Shown here piece by piece: positions 26,619-36,525 of a DNA stretch of 64,000 bases. A program made the translations under genes and the position numbers. The stretch spans positions 251,495 through 315,494 of the forward strand of contig JAPNUO010000004.1 in the NCBI GenBank assembly GCA_026627065.1, given 5' to 3'. Under the pieces are notes generated by a model. That model ran no database searches. It saw only the letters and a list, made by a program, of their open reading frames with translations, and was not told where the DNA came from. How positions within the stretch are numbered: position 1 is the stretch's first letter; every line of letters begins with the position of its first letter. The stretch comes from Bacillota bacterium. Lineage in GTDB: Bacteria; Bacillota; Sulfobacillia; Sulfobacillales; Sulfobacillaceae.

Positions 26619-28638
26619 CCCGCGGTTTTTGGTCGAGGTGGGGGTTGAAGAGATTCCCAGCCGTTATCTCGCGTCGTTGGCGGCATCTTTTCAGCAGGCG
26701 CTGGAGGCGGAGCTGCAGAATGCGCGGCTGTGGCAGGCGCCGAGCGCGCTCTTTTACACCCCCCGGCGCTTGGTGGTGGAGGCGTCCGTGGCTGCCCAGC
26801 AGGCACCGGAATTGGAGGTGATTCGCGGGCCGCAGGCGGCGCAGGCGTGGCGCGAGGGCGCGCCCACGGAGGCGCTCTTAGGTTTCGCGCGCCGAGTGCA
26901 GGTGCCGCTGGACGCCCTGGAGCGCGAGATGGTGCAGGGCAAGGAATACCTGGTCGCCCGCGTGGCCAAGCCGCAAAGGGGGGCGGAGGAGGTGCTGCCG
27001 CAACTGGTGCCGCAAGCCCTGGCCAAGGTGGCGCTTCCCCGGTCCATGCGGTGGGGCAGGACCGACGAGCGCTTCTTGCGACCGGTTCGCTGGCTGGTGA
27101 TGTTTCTGGACGGGCGTTTCCTCCCCGGCGAGATCTTTGGCGTCCGAGCCCGCCCGGAGACCTACGGCAATCGCACCGACCATCCTGGCGCCTTGCCCGT
27201 CGCGAGCGTGGCCGGATACTGGGAAGCGCTGGCTCGGGGGCGGGTGGAAGCCGACCCGGAACGCCGGCGGGAGGCGATTCTCCGAGAAGGACAGCGGCTG
27301 GCTCGAGAGGTGGGGGGCACGCTGGACGTCGATCCTGATCTTTTGGACGAAGTGGTGAATTTGGTCGAATGGCCGACACCCTTCGTCGGTGCGTTCGATC
27401 CGGCCTACTTGGCGTTGCCCGATCCACTGCTGATTACCGCCATGCGGGTCCACCAGCGCTATTTTCCCGTGCGCTCTCCGGAGGGGCGGCTGATGCCGTA
27501 CTTTGTGGCGGTGCGCAACGGGATTGGTGCCGCCCTCGATCAGGTGCGGCGCGGCAATGAGCGGGTCTTGCGCGCCAGGCTTGCCGATGCCCGGTACTTT
27601 TTTGAACTGGATCGCAAGGAGCCTCTGGAGTCCCGCCGCGCGGGACTGGAGAACGTTCTTTTCCATCAAAAGTTGGGCACCTACCAGGACAAAGTCGACC
27701 GCGTGCGCGCGCTATACCAGGAGACCCTGGCGGGGTGGCAGGTGCCGAAGAGCGCCCAGCCGTGGGTCGAACGCGCCATTGAACTTTACAAATGCGATTT
27801 GCTGACCCATGTTGTCGGAGAATTTCCTGAGCTCCAGGGCGTGATGGGCGGCATTTACGCCACGTTCGATGGCGAGCCGGAAGCCGTTGCGGCGGCCATC
27901 CGCGATCAATATCGGCCGGCCTCCCCGAGCGATCCCCTGCCCGAAGGGGCTGTCGGCCAGTTGCTCGGCATCTTGGACCGGGTGGATACGCTCGTGATGT
28001 TCTATGCCCACGGCATTAAAGCCACGGGTTCGGAAGATCCCTTTGGACTCAGGCGCGCGGCGCTGGGACTGGCTCGTCTGAGCACCGAGACCGGCGTGTG
28101 GGGCGATCACTCGCTGGGCGAGGTCCTTGGCCGCATGGCGCGGCTTGCAGGGGCATCGGAGGGCGTGGCCGATGCGGTGCATCAGTTGATCCAAAGCCGG
28201 CTGGCGTCGTTGCTGGAAGCCAAGTGGCCGCCGGCCTTGGTGCAGAGTGTGCTGGCGGCCGACAATCCCTGGCCGCAAATCGAAGAGCGCTTGGCATTTT
28301 TCCAGGGAGTGCAGGACACGCCAGAGTGGCTGGCGCTTCAAGAAGCCTATCGACGCGTGGCGCGCATCCTTTCCGGGGTTCAGGGCATTGAAGAGCGGGA
28401 GGGAGGCCACGGCGCTGCGGCAGAAGCCCTCCATCGCGCGTGCAGCCAGGCCTTGGCTGCGCCGGAAGGTGACCTCCAAGCGTGGTGGCGGTCGCTGGCG
28501 TTCCTGGTGCCAGCGATCCACGAGTTTTTCGAAGGGGTGCTGGTGATGGACCCGGATCCCGAGGTGCGCGCCGAGCGGTTAGGCCTGCTGAAAAAGGTCG
28601 AGCGGGCGCTCACCCGTTACGGCGTGTGGGAGGGATAA
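26611..28638 (+). CDS. glyS: Glycyl-tRNA synthetase beta subunit
   Basis: 675 residues, standard length. It carries tRNA recognition for the glycine enzyme. The N-terminal [15 protein letters not shown] and [10 protein letters not shown] blocks and the C-terminal anticodon-binding region ([18 protein letters not shown]) are typical. ATG at 26611 overlaps the glyQ stop by 8 nt (ATGTCTAA) after AAGGACG. Confidence 0.96.
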   Translation: MSNPRFLVEVGVEEIPSRYLASLAASFQQALEAELQNARLWQAPSALFYTPRRLVVEASVAAQQAPELEVIRGPQAAQAWREGAPTEALLGFARRVQVPLDALEREMVQGKEYLVARVAKPQRGAEEVLPQLVPQALAKVALPRSMRWGRTDERFLRPVRWLVMFLDGRFLPGEIFGVRARPETYGNRTDHPGALPVASVAGYWEALARGRVEADPERRREAILREGQRLAREVGGTLDVDPDLLDEVVNLVEWPTPFVGAFDPAYLALPDPLLITAMRVHQRYFPVRSPEGRLMPYFVAVRNGIGAALDQVRRGNERVLRARLADARYFFELDRKEPLESRRAGLENVLFHQKLGTYQDKVDRVRALYQETLAGWQVPKSAQPWVERAIELYKCDLLTHVVGEFPELQGVMGGIYATFDGEPEAVAAAIRDQYRPASPSDPLPEGAVGQLLGILDRVDTLVMFYAHGIKATGSEDPFGLRRAALGLARLSTETGVWGDHSLGEVLGRMARLAGASEGVADAVHQLIQSRLASLLEAKWPPALVQSVLAADNPWPQIEERLAFFQGVQDTPEWLALQEAYRRVARILSGVQGIEEREGGHGAAAEALHRACSQALAAPEGDLQAWWRSLAFLVPAIHEFFEGVLVMDPDPEVRAERLGLLKKVERALTRYGVWEG

Positions 28639-28647
28639 GGGGGAGGC

Positions 28648-29460
28648 ATGGCGGAAACGCGCGTGTACATCGTGTCGGATTCGCTGGGAGAAACGGCGGA
28701 GCGCGTAGCGCATGGGGCGGCTATTCAGTTTGATGCTCCTATTCACGTGGAGCGGGTGCCGTACGTGACCAACCAGGAGGGCATCGACCGGCTGTTGGCG
28801 CGCGTCGCGCCGGGAACATCTGTGATTGTTTACACTCTGGTGCGCCCGGAATTGCGCCAATATCTGGCGCAAGCCGCCCAGGCGCGCGGCATTCTGCACG
28901 TCGACGTGCTCGGCCCGGTACTGGACGCGCTCGAATCAGTGATGCACATTGCGCCGCGGCTCATTCCGGGGCTCAGCCACCGGTTGGACCAAGAATACTT
29001 TAGGCGCGTGGAAGCGATGGAATTCGCGGTCAAGTACGACGACGGCAAAGATCCGAAAGGGATTTTGGAGGCCGACGTCGTACTTTTAGGGGTGTCGCGC
29101 ACTAGCAAAACCCCGCTCAGCTTGTATTTGGCAAATCACCGCCTAAAGGTGGCCAACGTGCCGCTGGTGCCGGAGATTCCGGTGCCCGGCGAGGTCTTTC
29201 GCCAAGGGCGGCTGAAGGCTGTCGGGTTGACCATCGATCCTGAGCTTTTGGTATCCATCCGCCAGCAGCGCTTGAAAAGCTTGGGATTGGGATCTTCTGC
29301 GCAGTACGCGACCATGGAGCGCATCATGGTGGAGTTGGATTATGCCTGGGACGTGTTTAATCGGCTGAAGTGCCCGGTCATTGACGTGAGCAATCACGCG
29401 GTAGAGGAGATTGCGGCCCGGGTGCTGGAATTGCGCAACAAGGAGGCAACGGCCCAATAA
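28648..29460 (+). CDS. ppsR: PPDK regulatory protein (bifunctional kinase/phosphorylase)
   Basis: 270 residues of the DUF299 family (B. subtilis YqfL). It phosphorylates and dephosphorylates a threonine of pyruvate phosphate dikinase with ADP and Pi. The family start YIVSDSLGETAE and the P-loop GVSRTSKTPLSLYLA (about residues 150-164) are present. The target gene ppdK begins in its stop codon (TAATG), which supports the role strongly. Confidence 0.94.
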   Translation: MAETRVYIVSDSLGETAERVAHGAAIQFDAPIHVERVPYVTNQEGIDRLLARVAPGTSVIVYTLVRPELRQYLAQAAQARGILHVDVLGPVLDALESVMHIAPRLIPGLSHRLDQEYFRRVEAMEFAVKYDDGKDPKGILEADVVLLGVSRTSKTPLSLYLANHRLKVANVPLVPEIPVPGEVFRQGRLKAVGLTIDPELLVSIRQQRLKSLGLGSSAQYATMERIMVELDYAWDVFNRLKCPVIDVSNHAVEEIAARVLELRNKEATAQ

Positions 29461-32084
29461 TGCGATACGTGTACCAGTTTGACGAAGGCCATCCCGTTGA
29501 TCGGCGGCTTTTGGGCGGGAAAGGGGCTGGCCTGGCGGAAATGAGCCGCATTGGGCTTCCCGTACCGCCGGGCTTTACGATTACGACGGAAGCCTGCAGG
29601 GCCTATCAACGACTGAAACGCTTGCCCGATGGGCTCATGGACGAAGTGTGGGAACATGTGCGCCGCCTTGAAGGTCGGTTGGACCGGCGGTTGGGCGACC
29701 CGGCGAAACCTCTGTTGGTTTCCGTGCGTTCCGGGGCGCCCATTTCTATGCCCGGGATGATGGACACCGTCTTAAACCTGGGGCTAAACCGCGAGACCGC
29801 TGAGGGGTTGGCCGCGCTGACGCAGAACCGGCGCTTTGCCCTCGACAGCTATCGCCGGTTTATTCAGATGTTCGGCAATGTGGTCATGCACATGGAGCAT
29901 CGTCGCTTTGAAGAAGTGCTGGACCAGATTAAGGCCCAGGCGGGGATTTCCCTAGACACGGAGCTCACTGAAGGGCATTTGACGACGGTTATCGATCGCT
30001 ATCTCGCACTAGTTCACGAAAGCACCGGACAGCGCTTTCCCGACGATCCCCGCGACCAGTTGGTCATGGCGATTCAAGCGGTATTTGATTCCTGGAATAA
30101 CCCACGGGCTCAGGTCTATCGGCGGGTGAACAAAATCGCCGACGACTTGGGCACGGCGGTTACCGTGCAGTCCATGGTGTTCGGCAACATGGGGAACACA
30201 TCCGCCACAGGGGTCCTGTTTACGCGCAACCCGAATACCGGCGAGCCGGGAATCTACGGCGAGTACCTGACCAATGCCCAGGGAGAAGATGTCGTGGCGG
30301 GCATTCGCACGCCCTCCAATCTCCAGGACATGGCCCGAGAGATGCCGGAAACCTATGCTGCGCTGGAACGGGTGGCGAAACTCTTGGAAGCCCACTACCG
30401 CGACATGCAGGACATCGAGTTTACGGTGGAGCAACAGCAGCTGTACGTGCTGCAAACGCGCGCCGGGAAGCGCACGGCGCGGGCTGCCGTTAAAATCGCC
30501 GTGGACATGGTGCGGGAAGGCATTATCACCGCCGAGGAGGCGGTCAAGCGGCAAGACCCTGAACAGGTCCAGCGCCTTTTGTACCGGCAAATCGATCCCC
30601 ATGCTTCGTACGATCTGTTGGCCAAAGGGCTTCCGGCCTCGCCTGGCGCGGCTTCAGGGCGGGTGGTGTTTAGCGCCGACGAAGCGGAGCTCCGGGGCAA
30701 GGCGGGCGAAGCGGTGATTTTGGTGCGCCCGGAAACGACGCCGGATGACATTCATGGCATTGTGGTAGCTCAAGGCGTGCTGACCAGCCGAGGCGGGATG
30801 ACGTCCCATGCGGCGATTGTGGCGCGGGGCATGGGCAAACCGGCCGTCACCGGGTGTGAGGCCCTAAAGATTTCCTTGGAGGGGCAATGGTTTCAGGTCG
30901 GCGACCGCACCATCGCGAAGGATGCGGTGATCACTATCGACGGCGGAACCGGCCAGGTGATGCTGGGCGAAGTGCCGACAGTGGAACCTGAGCTCTCGGA
31001 AGAATTTAGCGAGCTTTTGGCCTGGGCTGACCGCTTGCGAACGCTGGACGTCTTGGCGAATGCCGATACGCCGGAGGATGCGGCGAAGGCGCGGGCATTT
31101 GGAGCGGTCGGCATCGGCCTGTGCCGCACGGAGCACATGTTTATGGGGCAAGACCGGCTGCCGGTCGTGCAGGACATGATTTTGGCCGAGCGGGTGGATG
31201 AGCGCGAACGCGCCCTGGCCCGGCTTTTGCCCATGCAGGAAGAGGACTTTTACGGGATTCTCCAGGCGATGGACGGTTATCCGGTGACGATTCGATTGCT
31301 GGATCCGCCCCTTCACGAATTTTTGCCCGATTTGGAAGACGCCCAGGAAGCATTGGCCGAGGCGCGGAGCCGCGGCGATGCCGCCCTGGCGGAGCACTGG
31401 GAAACCATCTTGCGGCGAACGCGGTCACTGCAAGAATTTAACCCGATGCTAGGATTTCGCGGGGTGCGTTTGGGCATCGTTTACCCGGAGATTTACCGAA
31501 TGCAAGCGCGCGCGATTTTCCAGGCGCAGGCGCGGCTTTTGAGCGAAGGGTTCCATCCGGTGGTGCAGGTGATGATTCCGCTGGTGGGAGTGCCTCAGGA
31601 GCTTCGCCGCATGAAGGCGATGATTCAGGAAGTCAATGGCGAAGTCGCGCGGGAAACGGGGCGGGCGTTGCCGTACAAGCTGGGAACAATGATTGAGGTG
31701 CCGCGGGCTGCGTTGGTTGCCCGGGAGATTGCCCGCGACGCGGAGTTTTTTAGCTTTGGAACCAACGATTTGACCCAGACCACCTTTGGGTACAGCCGCG
31801 ACGATGCCGAATCCAAATTTTTGCCTGTGTACCTGGCAGACAAAATTCTTGCCGACAATCCCTTTGTGGTATTGGACCAAGAGGGTGTCGGCCGCCTGAT
31901 TTGCCTGGCGGTGGAAGACGGGCGCGCTGAGCGCCCCGGACTGAAGGTGGGCATCTGCGGCGAGCATGGTGGGGAGCCCTCGTCTATTCGCTTTTGTCAC
32001 CAAGTCGGGATGGATTACGTCAGTTGCTCGCCGTACCGAGTGCCGGTGGCCCGGCTGGCTGCCGCCCAAGCGGCGCTGAGCTAA
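29460..32084 (+). CDS. ppdK: Pyruvate, phosphate dikinase
   Basis: 874 residues, full length. Nucleotide-binding domain (1-340), phosphohistidine domain with TSHAAIVARGMGKP (His near residue 450, the preceding Thr is the regulatory site) and the PEP/pyruvate TIM barrel with the C-terminal GICGEHGGEPSS loop. It interconverts pyruvate, ATP and Pi with PEP, AMP and PPi. Directly coupled to its regulator upstream and followed after 6 nt by a TPR/ATP-grasp gene. Confidence 0.96.
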   Translation: MRYVYQFDEGHPVDRRLLGGKGAGLAEMSRIGLPVPPGFTITTEACRAYQRLKRLPDGLMDEVWEHVRRLEGRLDRRLGDPAKPLLVSVRSGAPISMPGMMDTVLNLGLNRETAEGLAALTQNRRFALDSYRRFIQMFGNVVMHMEHRRFEEVLDQIKAQAGISLDTELTEGHLTTVIDRYLALVHESTGQRFPDDPRDQLVMAIQAVFDSWNNPRAQVYRRVNKIADDLGTAVTVQSMVFGNMGNTSATGVLFTRNPNTGEPGIYGEYLTNAQGEDVVAGIRTPSNLQDMAREMPETYAALERVAKLLEAHYRDMQDIEFTVEQQQLYVLQTRAGKRTARAAVKIAVDMVREGIITAEEAVKRQDPEQVQRLLYRQIDPHASYDLLAKGLPASPGAASGRVVFSADEAELRGKAGEAVILVRPETTPDDIHGIVVAQGVLTSRGGMTSHAAIVARGMGKPAVTGCEALKISLEGQWFQVGDRTIAKDAVITIDGGTGQVMLGEVPTVEPELSEEFSELLAWADRLRTLDVLANADTPEDAAKARAFGAVGIGLCRTEHMFMGQDRLPVVQDMILAERVDERERALARLLPMQEEDFYGILQAMDGYPVTIRLLDPPLHEFLPDLEDAQEALAEARSRGDAALAEHWETILRRTRSLQEFNPMLGFRGVRLGIVYPEIYRMQARAIFQAQARLLSEGFHPVVQVMIPLVGVPQELRRMKAMIQEVNGEVARETGRALPYKLGTMIEVPRAALVAREIARDAEFFSFGTNDLTQTTFGYSRDDAESKFLPVYLADKILADNPFVVLDQEGVGRLICLAVEDGRAERPGLKVGICGEHGGEPSSIRFCHQVGMDYVSCSPYRVPVARLAAAQAALS

Positions 32085-32090
32085 TCCGCG

Positions 32091-33470
32091 ATGGAAGACT
32101 GGTCGGAGGCGGTCCGGGCCTCGTCCCAGCTTAATGCCGCGGGCGAAGTGGAAAAGGTGGCCGCGCTCTGGCACGAGCGACTGGCCCAGGGGCCTCCCAC
32201 GCCGGGACTTCTGGTGGTGGCGGCCCGGGAGCTCAAACGCGCAGAGTATCGCCGGGCCGCCCGACTATGCCTAGCCGAAGCCCTCCGCCGCGATCCGGGG
32301 TGTGTTGCCGCCTACGTGGAATGGGGCCATATGGCTCGGGAAGAAGAGGATTGGGCGGTGGCGCGCTGGGCATATCTTCAGGCCATTGATCGGGATCCCC
32401 AGTGTGTCCTGGCGCACCAGGCACTGGCGTACGTCTACGAAGAGCTGGGCCAATGGGAAGAAGCTCAGCGTCACCGCGATCGCGGGTTTTCGGCGGCGAT
32501 TTGGCAGGCTCCGTTCGCGCGGCCTGGGGCCCTCCGGGTGCTGGAGATTGTGTCGGCCAGCCGCGGAAACATGCCCACGGACAGCTGGCTGCAGGCCGGG
32601 CCGTATCAGGTGACGACGGTGGTCGCGGAATACTGGAGGCCGAGCAGGGACCTCGGCACATACGATGTGGTGGTCAATCGAGTCGCGGACGCTGACGCCG
32701 CGCCGCTCGCCCTTGCACAGAGCAAGGCGATGCTGAGACAGGCCTCGTGTCCGGTGCTGAACCCACCCGGGGCGATCGAGCGCACAGCGCGGGCGCTCTT
32801 GCCCCACCTTGTGAAGGATTTGCCCGCAGTGTTGGCAGCGCCGGTGGCCCGCCTACGATCCCTCGATGTGCGGCCTTGGTTGGACGCCGTAGGATGGCTC
32901 GAGCGGGGACCCGTCCTGGTGCGTGCCCCCGGATTCCACGGGGGGCGGTACCTGGAGCGCGCCGGGACAATGGCCGAGGTGCAACACATCTTGGCGCGCT
33001 TTCCCGAGATTGTGCTGATCATGCCGTGGCTGGACACCCGCCGAAATGACGGCTGGTTTCGGAAGTACCGCGCGTTTATTGTCGGCGAAGCCCTGTACCC
33101 GGTGCATGCGGCGCGCGCCCGGCATTGGAAAGTGCATGATTTCACGGGGGCACGCGGCGTCGAGAGTCAAGCGGAGGAGAAGGCGTTTTTGACCTGTCCC
33201 GCAGAGACGATCGGCGCGGAGCACTGGGCCAACTTGCACCGCCTGCGCCAGCGGCTGGGTCTGGACATCGGGGGCATCGATTTCACGGTCGACCGCGATG
33301 GACGTCTCGTCGTGTTCGAGGCCAATGCCGCCATGACGCCGCCGGCTCCTCGGGGGACGGCGGAACGCGTTGCGGCGGCTCGGGCGATTCACCACGCCCT
33401 GGCGCAGCTTGTGGATACGGCGGCCAGCCATCGTGACAATGGGGTAACGGTGGTGAGTTCGCCTCCCTGA
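32091..33470 (+). CDS. TPR-repeat protein with C-terminal ATP-grasp-like domain
   Basis: 459 residues. Residues 1-150 are helical TPR-like repeats (ALRRDPGCVAAYVEWGHMA, AYLQAIDRDPQCVLAHQALAYVYEEL). Residues about 170-415 look like a RimK-like ATP-grasp domain ending in GGIDFTVDRDGRLVVFEANAAM, where D, E and N match the metal-binding residues. Such enzymes join a carboxylate to an amine. It lies 6 nt after ppdK and is probably transcribed with it, although no biochemical link is evident. Substrate unknown; the domain call is from motif pattern only. Confidence 0.7.
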   Translation: MEDWSEAVRASSQLNAAGEVEKVAALWHERLAQGPPTPGLLVVAARELKRAEYRRAARLCLAEALRRDPGCVAAYVEWGHMAREEEDWAVARWAYLQAIDRDPQCVLAHQALAYVYEELGQWEEAQRHRDRGFSAAIWQAPFARPGALRVLEIVSASRGNMPTDSWLQAGPYQVTTVVAEYWRPSRDLGTYDVVVNRVADADAAPLALAQSKAMLRQASCPVLNPPGAIERTARALLPHLVKDLPAVLAAPVARLRSLDVRPWLDAVGWLERGPVLVRAPGFHGGRYLERAGTMAEVQHILARFPEIVLIMPWLDTRRNDGWFRKYRAFIVGEALYPVHAARARHWKVHDFTGARGVESQAEEKAFLTCPAETIGAEHWANLHRLRQRLGLDIGGIDFTVDRDGRLVVFEANAAMTPPAPRGTAERVAAARAIHHALAQLVDTAASHRDNGVTVVSSPP

Positions 33471-34009
33471 CCAATCGCGAGGGCATGCCGGATCGCGGGG
33501 TCAGACGCGTTAATGCCCGGGCGGAGGACATGTTAGCACACCGACGGCGGTCGAGAGGCGACGCTGCAAGGGCTTGCTAACCTCCAAGAGTCAATCCATA
33601 TTGGTAAATTTCCGCTCCCCTTGTCGTGGCGCGTTGTCCTTTAACGGCTGCGTGAAGGGGCGGGACCATTTCCCCAACTGGCCACGCAGTGTCGCGGTTG
33701 GCGCGGCAAAGAGCCGTCTTTCAGGAGGCTTGCCGACTGCGCCAAAATCCCGAGTCCTACGTGACCCCAAAAACGGCTAGGCTGAAAGGCACGGGGGTTA
33801 ACCATGGAGTTGAACTCTCCCGCCACCTCACCCTATCGGGTGGAGGTGGGGGGTTTCCGGGATCGCCCCCGGAAGTTCCCGGCTCATCGACCGCTGCGCC
33901 CCCGCGTCTCGCGGCAGGCCGTCTGACGCTGATCTCCCCACGCATGTCTTCCGACCGTTCCGGCCTAGCTTGCCCGGAGGTCTTGTCCTCATGGTGTCAT
34001 GACACTCCC
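33471..34009. other. Non-coding, decayed region with strong hairpins
   Basis: No intact gene is seen. Two inverted repeats stand out: 33823-33849 (CCACCTC-ACCC with GGGTGGAGGTGG, one bulge) and 33855-33874 (TTCCGGG / CCCGGAA, 7 perfect pairs). They are followed at 34010 by a broken IS200-type transposase. The hairpins may be an insertion-sequence end, or the 3' structured part of an IS605-type tnpB/omega-RNA remnant; only the repeats themselves are observed. Confidence 0.4.
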
Positions 34010-34488
34010 ATGAGCGACAATGACAGGGTATCCGTCTGCCATGTCGTGACTTCTCTTCGGCTACAGATCGTCTTTGTGACCCAATGTCTGCGGAAGACCT
34101 TGACGCCAGAACTTCTCGCGGCCTTGCGGGAGGCGTTGGCAGAAATTCTAGCCGACTGGCGCTGTGCCCTGAGGGCAAGCGGCGAGAAGCCGATCCGGTG
34201 CATTTGCTGGTGGGGATTTGTCCGGTCCTTAACATCTCGACTTTGATGAATCATCTCAAATCCGCCAGCGCACGCCGGACGCACAATCGGTTTGGTGATC
34301 ATCTGGCACGGTTCTATGGGAAACCCCACTTTTGGCACCGGGCGTATTATGTCGGGAGTGTCGGTCATGCTTCCTTATAGACGGTGAAACGCTATGTTGA
34401 AGCCCAAGGGACGCAAGAAAAACCCCGCAAGGCGGCCAAGAGGCCGCCGCCCGAAGGGGAATGCGCGGGCATAGTGTTCGATGAATAA
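34010..34488 (+). pseudogene. tnpA: IS200/IS605-type transposase TnpA, inactivated
   Basis: The TnpA pattern reads across two frames: IVFVTQCLRKTLTPELLAALREAL in one frame, then after a frameshift near 34190 DPVHLLVGICP and the NHLKSASARR and PHFWHRAYYVGSVG blocks in another. Three lesions are visible: the frameshift, loss of the first His of the HUH motif (DPVH where DHVH is expected), and an amber TAG at 34378 where GAG is expected just before TVKRYVEAQGTQ. Reading continues in frame to TAA at 34486. TnpA is a Y1 single-strand transposase; this copy cannot be active. Confidence 0.75.
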
Positions 34489-34502
34489 ATAGTTCTTGGA
34501 TA

Positions 34503-34884
34503 GAGGAGGCCCTCATATGGCTTAGGCAAGCGGAACGGGACCTTGGAACTGCGCAACAATTGATGGATTGACAGCGCGTCCTATGCTGCCTGCCTCTACG
34601 CCCAACAAGCCGCCGAAAATCGCAACCAGTTGCGTGCTCCACGGCTTCGATATGGCGCCGGTACCTTCAATCGGTCGACTGATTACGGAATGGGAAGCGC
34701 AATTAACGCGTCAAGCTCCCATCGAAACAACGCGGCTATCTTGGATGGCTATGATATTGGCGCACGCTCCCCTACATTGAATTCGGATAGATCCCTGGCA
34801 AAACATTAGACCAAAAAATTGCCGAGGACGCGCATATCGTTCCGACATGTCGGCCAATTTGTTCCGTAGTAAATAGTAAAATAG
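34503..34884 (+). pseudogene. HEPN-domain gene remnant
   Basis: Pieces of a HEPN-domain protein lie in succession in different frames: EEALIWLRQAERDLGTAQQLMD ends at a TGA (34569), SYAACLYAQQAAEN continues in a second frame, CVLHGFDMAPVPSIGRLI in a third and LDGYDIGARSPT near the end. These match the HEPN order (WLRQAERDL, ACFHAQQAAEK, HS..L, LDRYYIPTRYP). HEPN proteins are usually RNase toxins or partners of MNT nucleotidyltransferases. No MNT partner could be read. At least three frameshifts make it dead. Confidence 0.55.
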
Positions 34885-35160
34885 ATCAATAAGAGTTCGC
34901 CGCAACGCCAAAATGGCGGAAAGCTCTTTCGGCAAGGCCTTCGCTCTAATAAAAGAGACGACCCCATGGCAGGGCCCCACGCGTTGACCTGACTTCTGGG
35001 CGGGGCTCGACTTTTTGCGAGACGGCCGGCACATGTTCGGCGCGCCACACCGAGACTCGGGCTCTTCTTGAGCGGTTCCTTCAGACGGTCCAAGAAATTT
35101 GCCGGGTCTCCCTCACTCGTGGCAAGGATAGCCGCAGCCAAAGTTGTCGTAAACTATTGT
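34885..35160. other. Gap with no recognisable gene
   Basis: About 280 nt between the HEPN remnant and the MFS promoter. Both strands have only short frames without known motifs or ribosome sites. AT-richer patches (34861-34890) contrast with the rest of the window, consistent with decayed foreign DNA. Confidence 0.4.
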
Positions 35161-35166
35161 CAATGA

Positions 35167-35175
35167 TGGTATAAT
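35167..35175 (+). promoter_or_regulatory. Extended -10 promoter of the MFS gene
   Basis: TGG followed by a perfect TATAAT (35170-35175) forms an extended -10 element. The best -35-like hexamer, TTGTCG at 35144, is 20 nt away, which is long but tolerable for extended -10 promoters. The start codon is 17 nt downstream of the -10. Confidence 0.6.
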
Positions 35176-35191
35176 AGGTAAAGGAAGTGCT

Positions 35192-36424
35192 GTGCGGATG
35201 AACCAAAATCGCAACCTTCAATGGATCTATCTCGGTCGCGCGCTCCGCAGCTTCATTACCGCATTTTTGACGGTGATTTTCCCTCTCTACTTGGCAAAAG
35301 TCGGTTACAGCGCTGCCCGAATCGGGCTGGTTTTAGCGTTTTCGGGGGCGTTGACGGTGGCTTTGGTCGCGGCGGTGGGATTATTTGCCGACTTTTACGG
35401 GCGTCGGCGCGCTATTATTGGCCTGGCTGTTCTGAGCATGATCGGCGGAGCGGTTATGGGCCTCAGCCATGCGTTTTGGTGGGCCGTGCTGGCCAGCGGA
35501 TTAGGGGGCGTGGGCCGAGGCGGGGGCGCGGGCAGCGGCGGGTCCTGGGGCCCCGTGTTTCCGGCCGAGCAACCCTTGGTCTCCGAGTCCGTGCCGCCGG
35601 ATCGGCGAACCTGGGCGTTTGGCCGCATCTCTTTCATCGGAGTCCTCGCGGGCGCCGCCGGATCGTTGGTGGCAAGCGTGCCGGGATGGCTGCATCATCA
35701 GGGGTGGAGCCTGGTTGCGGGATATCGCCTGTTGTTTTTCGTCGGGGCGCTGTTGTCCTTGGGCATGGCGCTGGTCTCCTTGCCCATCCGGGAGAAGCTT
35801 CCTGACGCTGCGGCCCGCGACGAGGCGCCGCCTCCGATTCCGCTGGGCACGCTGATGGGCCGCCTGGGACTGACCAATGCCTTAAACGGACTGGGTTTTG
35901 GGTTTTTGGGCCCGCTTTTGACCTACTGGTTCTATCGCCGCTTTGGCGTCGGTTCGGCCGAAATTGGAGTCTTGTATACCATGATTAATTTGGCCGCGGC
36001 CCTGCCGTACTTGGGGTCGTCCGTGCTCGCGAAGCGGCTGGGGGCGGTCAAGACCGTGACGGTGACGCGAGGGTTGGGCCTCTTGGTGATGTTAGGCATG
36101 GTGGTGGCGCCTTCGTTTGCCTGGGCGGGGTTTTTCTATTTGCTGCGGATGATGTTCAACTCCCTAGGAATGCCGGCCCGGCAGTCCTTCGTGATGGGGG
36201 TCAGCGAAAGCCGTTACCGGAGCCGGGTGGCAGCCTTCAGCTCGTTGCCGTCGCAAATTACGTCCATGATTACCCCGGCGGTGGGGGGAGCACTGATGGA
36301 AAATATTTTGGACATCCCCATTTACGGGGCCGTGTTTTTCATGGGCCTCAACTTGATCACCTATTGGTGGTCCTTCCGCAATGTGCCCGAAGGCGGATCG
36401 CTTAAGGCGGGAAACTCTTCATAA
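35192..36424 (+). CDS. Major facilitator superfamily transporter
   Basis: 410 residues, about 12 hydrophobic segments. The loop between helices 2 and 3 holds the MFS motif A form FADFYGRRRAIIG. A Gly-rich stretch (GLGGVGRGGGAGSGGSWG, about residues 103-120) lies in the region of helix 4. Substrate cannot be inferred; relatives include drug and sugar exporters. GTG at 35192 is preceded by AAGGAAG; ATG at 35198 is equally possible. It interrupts the usual ppdK-dnaG neighbourhood and follows decayed mobile DNA, so it may have been acquired. Confidence 0.88.
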   Translation: MRMNQNRNLQWIYLGRALRSFITAFLTVIFPLYLAKVGYSAARIGLVLAFSGALTVALVAAVGLFADFYGRRRAIIGLAVLSMIGGAVMGLSHAFWWAVLASGLGGVGRGGGAGSGGSWGPVFPAEQPLVSESVPPDRRTWAFGRISFIGVLAGAAGSLVASVPGWLHHQGWSLVAGYRLLFFVGALLSLGMALVSLPIREKLPDAAARDEAPPPIPLGTLMGRLGLTNALNGLGFGFLGPLLTYWFYRRFGVGSAEIGVLYTMINLAAALPYLGSSVLAKRLGAVKTVTVTRGLGLLVMLGMVVAPSFAWAGFFYLLRMMFNSLGMPARQSFVMGVSESRYRSRVAAFSSLPSQITSMITPAVGGALMENILDIPIYGAVFFMGLNLITYWWSFRNVPEGGSLKAGNSS

Positions 36425-36525
36425 ACGCGAAAACGGTTCGGCGAACGTCGCGCGAACTTTTTCTCGGCAGCAGGAAATTTAGGATTCGTGACGAATTTTG
36501 ATCGGTACGAACGGGAGTGATTCCC

